Shown: positions 1 through 8,757 of the stretch, in pieces
Layout: each line of letters opens with the position of its first letter
Position numbering within the stretch: position 1 is the stretch's first letter
NCBI RefSeq assembly: GCF_003627795.1
Contig: NZ_CP032687.1
Location: 513,597 to 577,596 of the forward strand
Reading direction: 5' to 3'
Source: Rhizobium sp. CCGE531
GTDB lineage: Bacteria; Pseudomonadota; Alphaproteobacteria; Rhizobiales; Rhizobiaceae
Length of the DNA stretch: 64,000 nt
The notes under the pieces: model-generated
Databases searched by the model: none
What the model was told of the DNA's origin: nothing
Seen by the model: only the letters and a program-made list of their open reading frames with translations
Program-made: the position numbers and the translations under genes

Positions 1-441
1 ATTAGCTATCATCGTAGCGCGAGTGGCTATAGTGACGAGATCATTCAACTGCTGCCCGCACTCGTTATGAAGGAGTTGTCTCCTCATCCACATGGTTGGC
101 AAGCGCTGTTGGCTCCCCGTGGCGCGCCTTTGCGAACAGTAGAAGCCGATCGTATCGTACTTGCCACCGGTTTTCAGCCTCGCTCGCTTCCGTTCATCGA
201 TCGCCTATTGGCTTCCGCCGTCATCGAAGATGACCTGCCGGTCGTAGATGAAGATTACGCCGTTCAATTCAAGGATAGTGCTCCAGGCCAGGTTTATCTG
301 CAGAGCCGGACGCGCGTCCAAAACGGCTTGCAGAGTGTGAATTTGTCACTCGTAGCGTACCGAAATAGCCGCATCGTCAATAGACTGCTCGGGCGTGATC
401 ATTATGCGAACGTCCCAGATCGGCAGATCTTCGGGGTCTAG
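1..441 (+). CDS. Lysine/ornithine N-hydroxylase family flavoprotein (C-terminal part, cut by window edge)
   Basis: The reading frame is open from base 1 and ends at 441, so only about the last 146 residues are present. They contain the ATGF motif typical of the SidA/IucD/PvdA flavin monooxygenase family and, near the end, NGLQSVNLSLVAYRNSRIVN, which matches the conserved C-terminal NLSLVAWR-type signature of these enzymes. The family uses FAD, NADPH and O2 to hydroxylate the side-chain amine of lysine or ornithine. It is usually part of siderophore pathways, but also supplies N6-hydroxylysine to hydrazine synthetases. The same-strand PhyH, cupin and MetRS-like genes that follow favour the second role here. 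Substrate (Lys or Orn) cannot be read from this fragment. Confidence 0.8.
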   Translation: MSYHRSASGYSDEIIQLLPALVMKELSPHPHGWQALLAPRGAPLRTVEADRIVLATGFQPRSLPFIDRLLASAVIEDDLPVVDEDYAVQFKDSAPGQVYLQSRTRVQNGLQSVNLSLVAYRNSRIVNRLLGRDHYANVPDRQIFGV

Positions 442-615
442 AATGGCAACATGCAAGAACAAAAGGATCGATAATTCTCCGCAAAAGCAATGCAGCTCGC
501 CAAACAGCACCGTGCACAAGGACAAACGGGCGACATTTCCATGAACCGGCAAACTGCCTTCTCAACCGGGGCAGCTTTTTCAGGCAGATCAATTCTGATG
601 AGGAGAGACTTACCC

Positions 616-1395
616 ATGTTAACCGAAGCACAAAAAGCAACATGGCATAAAACTGGATACCTCAAGTTAGAGGAATTTTTCGACCAGGAAAGTCGTGACC
701 GTCTCTCAACTCTTGTCGAAGATATTTCGTGCTGGGAGATAAGCGACGACAAATGGTTGATGTGGTTCGAAAAAACGACGGACAACAAAAAAATAATTTC
801 CAAGGTCGAGAACTTCCTCGAATTCAATGCCCCTCTGCGTGACCTGATCCTGGCTGACCACCGTATCGAGTCAATCGTCGAGTCCTTGTTGGAGGAAGAT
901 GCCCGGATGCTCAAAGAGCTGCTGATCTTCAAATATCCCGATAGTGGCGGCTATCGCCCGCATCAGGACATCTACCATGTCCCTCATAAGCTGCCAGACC
1001 GGATGGTCCATGCAATTGTTGCAATCGGCATCGACGATTCCGGCCCAGACAATGGAGGGCTTTTCTTCAGCCCCGCCAATCACAAGAAGGGTGTATTTCC
1101 GATGGATGCCGGCGGTGTGATTTACCCCGACATCGTCGAAACGTTCGCCTGGGAGCCGGTGTCATGGAAGGCCGGCGACATCTTTATCTTTGACGATTAT
1201 GCGCCGCATTATTCGAAACCTAATAAAAGTGAAAATTCCCGGAGGGTAATTTACTTGGTGTTCCAGCGCGCTTCCACCGGGGGCCCAACGCGGGCCGAGT
1301 ACAACAAACTCAAGCGCGCCTACAATCCTCCCGAGGGCAAGGTCTCCAACATCGATGAACTCAAGCCGCCGAACGGCATTTTCTATCGCGAGTGA
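616..1395 (+). CDS. PhyH-family Fe(II)/2-oxoglutarate dioxygenase
   Basis: A 259-residue protein of the phytanoyl-CoA dioxygenase family, which hydroxylates small molecules or amino acids using Fe(II), 2-oxoglutarate and O2. The iron triad is visible as His116-x-Asp118 (PHQDIYH) and His198 (PHYSKPN), and Arg209 is placed to bind 2-oxoglutarate. The ATG at 616 is preferred because GAGGAGAG lies 8-10 bases upstream; the frame is open further upstream but without a comparable ribosome site. It sits between an amine N-hydroxylase and a cupin/MetRS-like pair on the same strand, 21 bases before the cupin, so it is probably a tailoring enzyme of that pathway. Its substrate is not known. Confidence 0.8.
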   Translation: MLTEAQKATWHKTGYLKLEEFFDQESRDRLSTLVEDISCWEISDDKWLMWFEKTTDNKKIISKVENFLEFNAPLRDLILADHRIESIVESLLEEDARMLKELLIFKYPDSGGYRPHQDIYHVPHKLPDRMVHAIVAIGIDDSGPDNGGLFFSPANHKKGVFPMDAGGVIYPDIVETFAWEPVSWKAGDIFIFDDYAPHYSKPNKSENSRRVIYLVFQRASTGGPTRAEYNKLKRAYNPPEGKVSNIDELKPPNGIFYRE

Positions 1396-1416
1396 AGCAC
1401 CGCGTGGGAGGCAAAC

Positions 1417-1746
1417 ATGTATACGAAACAGATCGACGGCTCAATCATGCGCCCGGAGTTTGGCGTTCTGGTGTGCCGATTGCTTGAACATCTGCCGCAG
1501 ACGGTCGCAACGGGCTTCGGGACTTCGATTGTGGAGGTGGTGGCGAACGGTGCAGTCGATCTTCATTCGCACCCAGAGCACGAACTTTGGGTACTGATCT
1601 CGGGCAGTGGCGTGTTCGAAGCCGACGGCGAAACCACGGCGGTCGGCGAGAACACGTTGCTCTACATAAGGCCACACCAAACGCACGCGATCAAAAATAG
1701 CGACCCTGAAACCAGTCTGAAGTTCTTTTCGATATGGTGGGATTGA
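1417..1746 (+). CDS. Single-domain cupin, candidate N-N bond-forming half of a hydrazine synthetase
   Basis: A 109-residue protein that is one cupin barrel. Cupin motif 1 reads DLHSHPEHELWVLISG, giving metal ligands His50, His52 and Glu56; motif 2 supplies His90 (RPHQTHAI). GGGAGG lies just before the ATG. The stop codon is at 1744-1746 and the next gene starts at 1748, so the two are almost certainly translationally coupled. In the established hydrazine-forming enzymes (Spb40, Tri28) a zinc cupin of this kind is fused to a MetRS-like domain and rearranges an ester of N6-hydroxylysine and an amino acid into an N-N bond. Here the two parts are separate, adjacent genes. The function is inferred from that context; a cupin alone would be uninformative. 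Confidence 0.75.
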   Translation: MYTKQIDGSIMRPEFGVLVCRLLEHLPQTVATGFGTSIVEVVANGAVDLHSHPEHELWVLISGSGVFEADGETTAVGENTLLYIRPHQTHAIKNSDPETSLKFFSIWWD

Positions 1747-1747
1747 A

Positions 1748-3337
1748 TTGAGCGTAAAGCAAAAAACTTACTTTGCCTGCTCGGCGCCCCCATGCCCGAA
1801 TGGAAAGCTGCACCTTGGGCATATTGGAGGGGTGTACCTGCTAACAGACGTGTTCATACGCTTTCAGCGAATGGTAGGGAATGCGGCCTATCACGTAACA
1901 GGTGCTGATGAACATGGCACTTATACGCTGTTGAAAGCCCGCAAGCTTGGCAGGCCAGTTGATGACGTTGCACAAATGCACATTGATGAAATCCTGCGTT
2001 GTCTGCGGGTAGTAGATATTGAGCCGGACGTATTTGTCAGGACTTCAAGCGAAGACCACAAAGAGCGAAGTCTCGCAATCTACGACCAACTAAGAGCCTT
2101 AGGCTACATCGAGCTGCGGGACGCAGAGCAATTGTATTGCGAAACGTGCGGAGAGTTCGCAGCAGACTCACTTGCGATCGGGCGGTGCCCGGCTTGCAAT
2201 GCGGAAACAGATAGTAACCTTTGCGAAGATTGCGGCCTCGCGCTGCAGCACAATCTACTACGCAATCCCATCCACACCGTATGCGGATGCAGCCTTGTTT
2301 TACGACCGATCCGCCAGGCCCATTTTGACCTCAAGAAATTTGCTCCCGCACTTGATGACGCCATTGAGGCCAGCAGATGGCCGGAGACCATAAAATGCAA
2401 AGAACGCGACTGGTTACGGACAAAATTGCGGTCATTGCCAATGTCGCGGCATTTCGATCGTGGTGTGACGTTGAGCTCCCCGGCAGATGTGGCAGGTCAA
2501 ACTCTGCTGACGTGGTTTGAAGGATTGTGGTGCTACGAGACAGGAATCGAACGCATCTGCAAGCAAAGTGGTGCAGATCTTGACGACACTTTGCGTGACC
2601 CGAATACGAAACTCGTATTCTTCATGGGCCAGGATAACCGATTTTATTATACGATCGGCGTCACTGCTGGTTTGTTCGCACGTGGTTACGCGATCCCACA
2701 CAATCATGCGATCCAGGACTTTTATAAACTCGAAAGCGCAAAATTTTCTACTGGCCGCGATCATGCTTTGTGGGCTGACGAGGTGGCGGCAGACATCGAC
2801 ACGAACGTGCTGCGCTATTATTTGGCCAGCATTGCAAAGCCATTTGGCAGAAACGACAACGATTTTCTGATCGAGGGGCTGGTTCAGGCGGAGGTGCGCA
2901 TTCATGCTTTCGAAACCGTTTTGCGCCGACACGCTGGATGTAACGAGACGCTGAGGGTCGACAAACTCACGCGCGAGCAGATCCACAATGCTAAACGGTA
3001 TTGCGAAGCCATGGAGGACACGCGCGTTTGGGATGCTCTAAATGCGTTGAACGCTTTTTTCGACGCTGCGAGTTTTTCAAAGACAGGTACCTTGGTCAGC
3101 GCAACGGAAATTTCGGTATTCCTGAGCCTTCTTTATCCGGTGACCCCGACACTTGCGGCTCGCTATGGTGCTTGCTTTTTCGGACTCGGATGGCGACCCC
3201 GGCTCTATGACGAAGCTATTCAGCCAAGTGCAGGCTCACGTGAAGCGATTGATTTCACCCGATTTGCCCGCCCGATTCCGGCCGCCTTTATAGCAGCCTA
3301 CCAAAAACGATTTAGGCAACCACAGACGAAGGCGTGA
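1748..3337 (+). CDS. Methionyl-tRNA synthetase-like protein, candidate amino-acid-activating half of a split hydrazine synthetase
   Basis: A 529-residue class I aminoacyl-tRNA synthetase fold resembling MetRS. The HIGH signature is H22-L-G-H25. Eight cysteines (131, 134, 147, 150, 159, 162, 179, 181) form the double zinc-knuckle insert of MetRS. The KMSKS loop is altered to K332-F-S-T-G. The start is TTG at 1748, one base after the stop of the cupin gene. Housekeeping metG genes are normally chromosomal and not coupled to a cupin; in Spb40/Tri28-type enzymes the MetRS-like domain activates an amino acid (glycine in the studied case) for esterification to an N-hydroxylamine. A plain second MetRS is the alternative, but the altered KMSKS and the neighbours make that less likely. 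Confidence 0.8.
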   Translation: MSVKQKTYFACSAPPCPNGKLHLGHIGGVYLLTDVFIRFQRMVGNAAYHVTGADEHGTYTLLKARKLGRPVDDVAQMHIDEILRCLRVVDIEPDVFVRTSSEDHKERSLAIYDQLRALGYIELRDAEQLYCETCGEFAADSLAIGRCPACNAETDSNLCEDCGLALQHNLLRNPIHTVCGCSLVLRPIRQAHFDLKKFAPALDDAIEASRWPETIKCKERDWLRTKLRSLPMSRHFDRGVTLSSPADVAGQTLLTWFEGLWCYETGIERICKQSGADLDDTLRDPNTKLVFFMGQDNRFYYTIGVTAGLFARGYAIPHNHAIQDFYKLESAKFSTGRDHALWADEVAADIDTNVLRYYLASIAKPFGRNDNDFLIEGLVQAEVRIHAFETVLRRHAGCNETLRVDKLTREQIHNAKRYCEAMEDTRVWDALNALNAFFDAASFSKTGTLVSATEISVFLSLLYPVTPTLAARYGACFFGLGWRPRLYDEAIQPSAGSREAIDFTRFARPIPAAFIAAYQKRFRQPQTKA

Positions 3338-3477
3338 CTTCCTGCCTACCGCAGCGAGATCTGCACGGCTTTAAACATAGTCGGTTGTTCATTGACGATG
3401 TCAAAACCACGAATGCTTTTGTCCGCTTCACACTGTTGCGCGTTCCGGCGAACGGTTTTGATACGCAGGTGGAGACT

Positions 3478-4947
3478 TCAATTGTTTAGCGTCGATCGGA
3501 TTGGCGTCCTTCGCGTTCCTATGGAGCGAATCTGCCTTATTCGCTGCATAATCCTTTCCGCCTGATCAACAATTTCGGGCACCGAGGTAAGTTCACCGAA
3601 CGTCCCCCGGGCCAATGGGCCGGCAATGAACAGGTCATCGACGGGTGTCCCGTCCCGTGCTAAGGCGCGATTCTCGCGATCGCATTTGATGCCGAGACCA
3701 TGCGGATCCTTTGTGATCAAAGCGGCGCGCTCGAGGTCCAACAAACAGGCCTGGCTGCCGATTACATTCTCATGATCGGGGCCGGTTGCGAGAATCAGCC
3801 ACTGTGCGCGGTCCTTCTCTATATTGCCATGCGGCGTAGTTGCGACGTCGACTAAAATGTCTCGGCTGCCGCATTCGGCGGAAACTATTCTTCCCGCACG
3901 AATGTGGAGGCGACCAGCTGCTGTCTCGCGGGCGACGAGTTCCTTGATTTGAGGTGGCATCCGGAAGCGGTGGATGTCGTACCATCTACGAAGATGGCGC
4001 AAGAAACACCGTTGCTCCTCGAGCGGCAGCGCCTGCCATATTGCCTGCCCCTGATGCCGCAGCGCATCGAAAACGATCTGCCAGGGCAATCTTTTTTCCG
4101 TTACGTCGCTGATAGCCAATCGAACCTGTCGCAGAAGGCAAAGCGCCGTCTTAGGAACGCGTTTTAGCAAGTCATCACCGTCTAGCGTGAAGCTGCCCGT
4201 CGCGTGGGGCCGCGGCAGACGTCCTGAACGCGACAATAAAGTGATCTCTCCACTATGACCGCGAGCGCGCAAGGTTGCTAGCACGTCAAGTGCGGTCAAT
4301 CCGGCACCGATGATCCATATATTGTCCCTTTGCTGGATCTTTTGAAAAGCGCCAGAGGTAGAGGGATTTGAGACAAAACGTGGATGAAATTGCAGCGCAG
4401 AAGCAAATTGTGCTGGCGTCCTTGGTGGCGGATGACCGGTAGCAACAACGACGATGTCGGCGTGAAGGATCGTCCCGGCATTTCCTTCGATTCGCCAGCG
4501 GCCATTCTGTCGATGAATGCGCTCGACACGCTCGCACGCATGTATGATGCTGCCATTTTCGAGAAGCGGCCGCATCTCATTGTCCATGAAGTCCGCAAAA
4601 TCACCTCTCCGTGCATAGATTGCTCCCTCTGTTCCAGCCTCCGGATCTCGCCCAGCACGACCGGTTTCACAAAACCAGCGGGCGAACCTCTGCGGGTCTC
4701 CGGGTATTGCCCGCATCCGGTGGGCGGCAACGTTTAAGCGAAGTGACGGATCATTTGTGTCGTAGGCAACGCCGGCACCAAGGCGCGACCTTGGCTCGAA
4801 GACCACAATCTCATCAGGCTCGAACAGGCCTGAGAGTGCGAGCAAGCGACTTATCGTCGCCCCACTGAACCCGCCTCCGACAATGGCCACCCGGCTCACG
4901 GTAGTCAACGAAGGCGACGGTTCTTGTGAGGACTGCATTGGTTTCAA
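3478..4947 (-). CDS. FAD/NAD(P)-binding oxidoreductase (NAD_binding_9 type)
   Basis: About 490 residues with an N-terminal dinucleotide-binding motif (VAIVGGGFSGATIS), the family block GVAYDT...LRLNVAAHRM typical of FAD/NAD(P)-binding PF13454 proteins, a second Rossmann motif (IWIIGAGLTALDVL) near the middle, and a C-terminal block ending FIAGPLARGTFGELTSVPEI. It is probably a soluble flavoprotein oxidoreductase. Substrate unknown. It is convergent with the MetRS-like gene, 140 bases away, and may belong to the same pathway. The start is uncertain: the TTG at 4947 has AAGGGAG 9 bases upstream and is chosen; ATG at 4938 and GTG at 4992 are alternatives. Confidence 0.75.
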   Translation of the reverse strand: MKPMQSSQEPSPSLTTVSRVAIVGGGFSGATISRLLALSGLFEPDEIVVFEPRSRLGAGVAYDTNDPSLRLNVAAHRMRAIPGDPQRFARWFCETGRAGRDPEAGTEGAIYARRGDFADFMDNEMRPLLENGSIIHACERVERIHRQNGRWRIEGNAGTILHADIVVVATGHPPPRTPAQFASALQFHPRFVSNPSTSGAFQKIQQRDNIWIIGAGLTALDVLATLRARGHSGEITLLSRSGRLPRPHATGSFTLDGDDLLKRVPKTALCLLRQVRLAISDVTEKRLPWQIVFDALRHQGQAIWQALPLEEQRCFLRHLRRWYDIHRFRMPPQIKELVARETAAGRLHIRAGRIVSAECGSRDILVDVATTPHGNIEKDRAQWLILATGPDHENVIGSQACLLDLERAALITKDPHGLGIKCDRENRALARDGTPVDDLFIAGPLARGTFGELTSVPEIVDQAERIMQRIRQIRSIGTRRTPIRSTLNN

Positions 4948-5209
4948 TAAACCTAACTCCCTTCGGCTAACAGTGGCTGAAACAATGCACACTTATTTTA
5001 TAGATTCAATCCATAAATATGTTGTCCCGGGTCCGGCATTTACCTCGAGCGCCGTGAGCACAATCTTGGGGTCGAGACTTAATTGGGTTCACAATGAGAT
5101 CGCCACGGCGAGACAGACGCCCGATAGGGAGATGTCCGCTGTCGTGGCGATGCGTTGGAGATCCTTGAGCCGCGCTCTACCGCCTGACGAGAGCTGACAC
5201 GGAAGAGAA

Positions 5210-5509
5210 TCAAGCGGCAAAGTTGCGGCTGTATCGAAAGCTCTCCATCAGCGGGGCAAAGGCTTCAACGGCGAAAGCGGTCAAAACGCGGCCAATCCCA
5301 GGGGTGGTCCGCACGCGTCGCGCCGTATCGGCTTCCGCTACCAGCGCCTTGATCTTCCGGCTGGGATTGATGCGGATCCTCTTCTCGGCAATCTGCTCCA
5401 CCAAATCACGGCACTCCTCGCGCTCAAATCGGGCAACACGGTTCAGTGCATTCAGGATATCTTTAATCCCGTTGAGCTGACGATTTCCTTGTGAAACAAT
5501 ATCCGCATA
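5210..5509 (-). pseudogene. IS110-family transposase remnant
   Basis: The frame reads from a stop at 5510 to 5210 and has no proper start. The piece RRVRTTPGIGRVLTAFAVEA followed by FRYSRNFAA matches the helix-hairpin-helix (PGIG) and following region of the C-terminal Transposase_20 domain of IS110/IS1111 elements. The N-terminal DEDD RuvC-like domain and the catalytic serine end are missing, so it cannot be active. It marks a past insertion between the flavoprotein gene and the next gene. No terminal repeats could be defined. Confidence 0.6.
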
Positions 5510-5950
5510 CTAGATGCAGTGGACGACATCGCGCGCCACCATTTCCTCATAGGCAGGAAGCAGGGCGGCAAGCGCAGCCCTCTCAATAGCCGAGTTCACC
5601 GGCCACCAAACGGTATAGCGCCTTTCTACCTTAGCGCTTGGCGCGTAGACCCCTAGGATCCCTTCTGCATGCTTAACCAAATGGACACCGCTCACCCTCA
5701 ATCCAAGGTCAGGCAACCATATGTCACCCACGGCTAGGATTTCATAGCTGTGGCTACCATTGTCTCTCCATTTTCGAATGTACAAAACTTCAGCTTTCAT
5801 ACCGGCTATTCCATCTGCGACAATGCAGGATCGCTGCGGGCAATGTGCGTGCTTGTTTTCTGAAACTCCCATACGGACAGCCTTCATTTCGCGGATTTGA
5901 CATGCTGTTCGCCATCCGTCATCGGCTTTCACAGCAGCTCGCGCTGACAT
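5510..5950 (-). CDS. Hypothetical protein, possibly SpoVG-like
   Basis: A 146-residue open frame without a confident family. The stretch from about residue 50 (AEVLYIRKW) through YEILAVGDIWLPDLGLRVSG, an aromatic/proline patch (YTVWWPVNSAIE) and a C-terminal helix ending ALLPAYEEMV has the layout of SpoVG-type nucleic-acid-binding proteins (beta strands, a loop naming a proline, final amphipathic helix). This is a weak resemblance by eye. The N-terminus is uncertain and the gene abuts an IS110 remnant, so it may itself be disturbed. Confidence 0.4.
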   Translation of the reverse strand: MSARAAVKADDGWRTACQIREMKAVRMGVSENKHAHCPQRSCIVADGIAGMKAEVLYIRKWRDNGSHSYEILAVGDIWLPDLGLRVSGVHLVKHAEGILGVYAPSAKVERRYTVWWPVNSAIERAALAALLPAYEEMVARDVVHCI

Positions 5951-6229
5951 TCATCTCGCCACGGCCGAAAACTTGGATCCTGTTCTGACTTCCACGAGAG
6001 CGGACCGCGACGAACTTGTCGACGTTGAGGTTTGCACTGCCGCCCGTCGGCCATGCATGGCTAACTCGTCGGATGGGCCGCCAGACATTAGCGAGAATAG
6101 CGGCAGGATCTCCGCGCAGGGATAAGGGGTTCACCCGTGGTCCCCACGCAATTCGGGTCGCTTTGTGCCCACTCGTTCGAGCTTATTGTAGGATCCCGTT
6201 GAGGTCTCACCGCAGCTGCGAAGCCCCAC

Positions 6230-6634
6230 TCATATCCGTTTGAACTTGGCATCAAGGCTCCACGCTCCCGGACCGGCCAAGACCAGGTAGAGGAACACGA
6301 AGCAAAACAGGATCGCTGCATCGCCGCCGTTAAGCACGGGAAAAATGCTGTGGCCTGGTAAATGTATGATCCAATAGGCGACGGCCATTTGACCTGACAA
6401 AAGAAAGGCTACCGGTCTCGTCAGGACGCCAACAAGAATAGCCAGGCCGCCGATCACCTCCAGAAGACCCGCAGTCAACATGAAGGGTGACAAACCACCC
6501 AAACCTCCTGTTCCGACGAGGCCGCCTGAAGGGAAGCTAAATAGCTTCATGGTGCCATGTTCGATGAATAGTAGCGCGGTAACGATCCTCAGCACGGCAA
6601 GTGCCGTCTGCGCGTATTTCGAAACATCCTTCAA
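6230..6634 (-). CDS. DoxX-family membrane protein
   Basis: The protein from YAQTALAVLRIVTALLFIEHG to the end is a four-helix DoxX-type membrane protein: helix 1 with the family pattern R-x8-F-x-x-H-G, a glycine-rich loop, helix 2 (LLEVIGGLAILVGVLTR), helix 3 (AFLLSGQMAVAYWIIHLP) and helix 4 (AAILFCFVFLYLVLAGPG). DoxX proteins are inner-membrane proteins tied to respiratory or redox functions; the exact role is unknown. The frame is open upstream to 6868, but the TTG at 6634 gives the usual length (about 134 residues) and has TGGAG 6 bases upstream, so it is preferred. Confidence 0.75.
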   Translation of the reverse strand: MKDVSKYAQTALAVLRIVTALLFIEHGTMKLFSFPSGGLVGTGGLGGLSPFMLTAGLLEVIGGLAILVGVLTRPVAFLLSGQMAVAYWIIHLPGHSIFPVLNGGDAAILFCFVFLYLVLAGPGAWSLDAKFKRI

Positions 6635-7010
6635 AGCAGTCTCCAGTTTTCCGTTTGTCTCGTCGAAAAGGCCTAATCGACTGGAATTCGCATTAGATTC
6701 CGCCGTGGCCGTTAACACGGACCAGGGCGGATCATTCCTCGCAAATATCGTGCCATAGGAACTGCCCGGAAGCGTACGATGGTTACCGTGCAGGAGGGAT
6801 AGGGATTCTGGGTGCGAAATCGTGGCAAACGATTCTGAAGCTTCACAGGAGCGGCTGACGCGCCCCACCTTTCAAATAGCACTGACACACTATTCATGCA
6901 GGACGGCTTGAAGGTCACTGCTTCTTTCTTCTTAATTCAGCCGCGCGACGATTGTAGAAGGCAAGGATTGCCCGTCTGACGATTCTGAAGGTTTTAAGGT
7001 AACAACATTC

Positions 7011-7889
7011 ATGCATGATGCTGTCGTTATTCGTTCCGGTATTTCACAGGCAGTTGTCAACCGAAAAGGAGCAGAGCTAGTTGGGTGGCGGGTCGGTGCA
7101 AACGACCTCCTTTGGTCCCGGCGCCCTCCAGGTTGGAACCAAGCTTGTCCCCTGATGTTTCCTTCATGCGGATGGAGTGAGGCTTCGCTTGTCGAAATAA
7201 AAGGGCAACTTTATCCGATGCCCGTTCACGGCTTCATCAGCATGCAGGAATTTGACGTGGTTTCCATCTCCAAAAGCGAGGTGACATTAGAAACATCTGA
7301 CGATGAATTCACGAAAACGATGTTTCCATTTTGTTTTATTTTCAGGATTACGTATAAAATTTCAGATAGTGAGCTGAACGTCGATATTTCCGTAAAAAAC
7401 AGCTCCCGTAGTGAACTCCTCCCTTATGCGATCGGAATACATCCGGGATTTAGATGGCCCTTACTGTCTGCCCGGAAAGATACCTGGCGGCTGGAATTCG
7501 AGAAATTGGAATCCCCTCTCGTCCCATGCATATCTTCCGAAGGTCTAATTCGAAGTATTCAACGGAAAATTTCATTTCACGGGCGGTACCTTCATCTAAA
7601 TGAGAGCCTTTTCCAAAATGAAGCCCTTTGTTTTTTGAATGCAAACAGTAAACGTCTGTCGCTGGTTGGGGAAAAGGCCTCCATTACAATTGAGGCGCCA
7701 AATGCACGTCACTGGGTCGTATGGTCTCTTCCACAGCAAGACTTCCTCGCGTTAGAACCATGTACAGGTCATGGTGACATGGAGGGTAGACGCATTCCAT
7801 TCGAAGAGCGGGATTATAATGTCAACCTCGCCCCAGGAGAGGAGCAAATATTTCGAGTACGATTTGAGTTTGCGCAGCACGAAGATTAG
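7011..7889 (+). CDS. Aldose 1-epimerase family protein (LacX-like)
   Basis: A 292-residue protein of the galactose-mutarotase fold. Family positions visible are MPVHGF (His73), GIHPGFRWP (His144) and ALEPCTGHGD (Glu249, the usual catalytic base), in the order expected for LacX/YihR-type aldose epimerases that interconvert sugar anomers in the cytoplasm. It stands alone, with no sugar transporter or dehydrogenase beside it. Base composition is more AT-rich than the neighbouring nodT-like gene, which suggests separate acquisition. The start ATG at 7011 has only a weak ribosome site (TTTTAAGGTAAC), so a nearby alternative is possible. Confidence 0.8.
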   Translation: MHDAVVIRSGISQAVVNRKGAELVGWRVGANDLLWSRRPPGWNQACPLMFPSCGWSEASLVEIKGQLYPMPVHGFISMQEFDVVSISKSEVTLETSDDEFTKTMFPFCFIFRITYKISDSELNVDISVKNSSRSELLPYAIGIHPGFRWPLLSARKDTWRLEFEKLESPLVPCISSEGLIRSIQRKISFHGRYLHLNESLFQNEALCFLNANSKRLSLVGEKASITIEAPNARHWVVWSLPQQDFLALEPCTGHGDMEGRRIPFEERDYNVNLAPGEEQIFRVRFEFAQHED

Positions 7890-8757
7890 TCTTCAGAAGA
7901 CTTGCACTATAGGGCATATCAGCGGCGTTGCGTTCACGCCTCTATTTGACCTGCTTGTCCGCTGAATCGATTGGTGTTGAAACAAAGCGCATCCCAATGC
8001 CGAGCTTCTTGATATAGCGCCTTATGTCGAAGGTGCGGGAAGGCTCCGCATTTTAACAAGTTTGCAGGAGCAGCGTAGAGACTTATTCCGATAACGGTTC
8101 GTTACGGTCTCGCGGCGATGGTCTGCGGCGCAACAGTCGTGCAGACCACCGTGCAAATAAATAAATGCCTAAGATATGAATTGAATACGCTTTTTTATTT
8201 GTAAAATCAAATCATTAGCTTCAACTATGCCTCTTCCGTTTTGGGAGGACTTGTGCATACATCGGGCGAACTCACCTCTGCGACGACGTCGCACGGGCAG
8301 ATGACAACGGCGGTGGGTGAAATGCCGGAGTGTTTTCAATTGGTTTCATCTCCATCGATCGCGTGCCGCACGCCGACCCTAAGCGAGGCGTTTGGCTCGA
8401 CTTTTGTTTGCATACCCGTTGCAGGAAGTCATCAAGCTTCCCCTAAGTCTTGCGTTCGCCCGGGAGATTTCTCCTTCGGCACGAAAAATGCTTGGCTCAT
8501 GCGGGAGCCCCCGTAAACGGAGAAAGATTTATGAGCCGCGCCAGTTCATCCGCAGCTTTCCTTATTACGGCTTCGGCCGCGCTTTTTGCATTCTACGCAA
8601 TCCATGTGGAAGATTCTTCAAGTACCGGCGCGACTTGGAGCCCTTGGCAAAATCGACATGGATCCACCCGAGTGTGAACATTGGGCGTCGTCATGCGACG
8701 TCGAGTTCAAATGCGGAGGCGAATTTCAAACATCAGTCCGAACGAACCCGCGCTGTG
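7890..8757. other. Long stretch with no convincing gene
   Basis: About 870 bases upstream of the nod box. Short open frames exist (for example 8241-8516). One has a good ribosome site: ATG at 8531 after GGAGAAAGATTT, encoding a 48-residue peptide with a hydrophobic N-terminal segment (AAFLITASAALFAFYAI) that ends at 8677. It may be the start of a lost membrane-fusion or exported protein, but this is a guess. The part around 8150-8240 is AT-rich. Nothing else recognisable. Confidence 0.4.

Noticed and set aside
7950..8000. Third nod-box-like sequence (AATCGATTGG ... GCGCATCC, minus strand)
   Set aside because: Spacing between the two conserved halves is three bases too long and the ATCCA end is missing; there is also no gene downstream on that strand.
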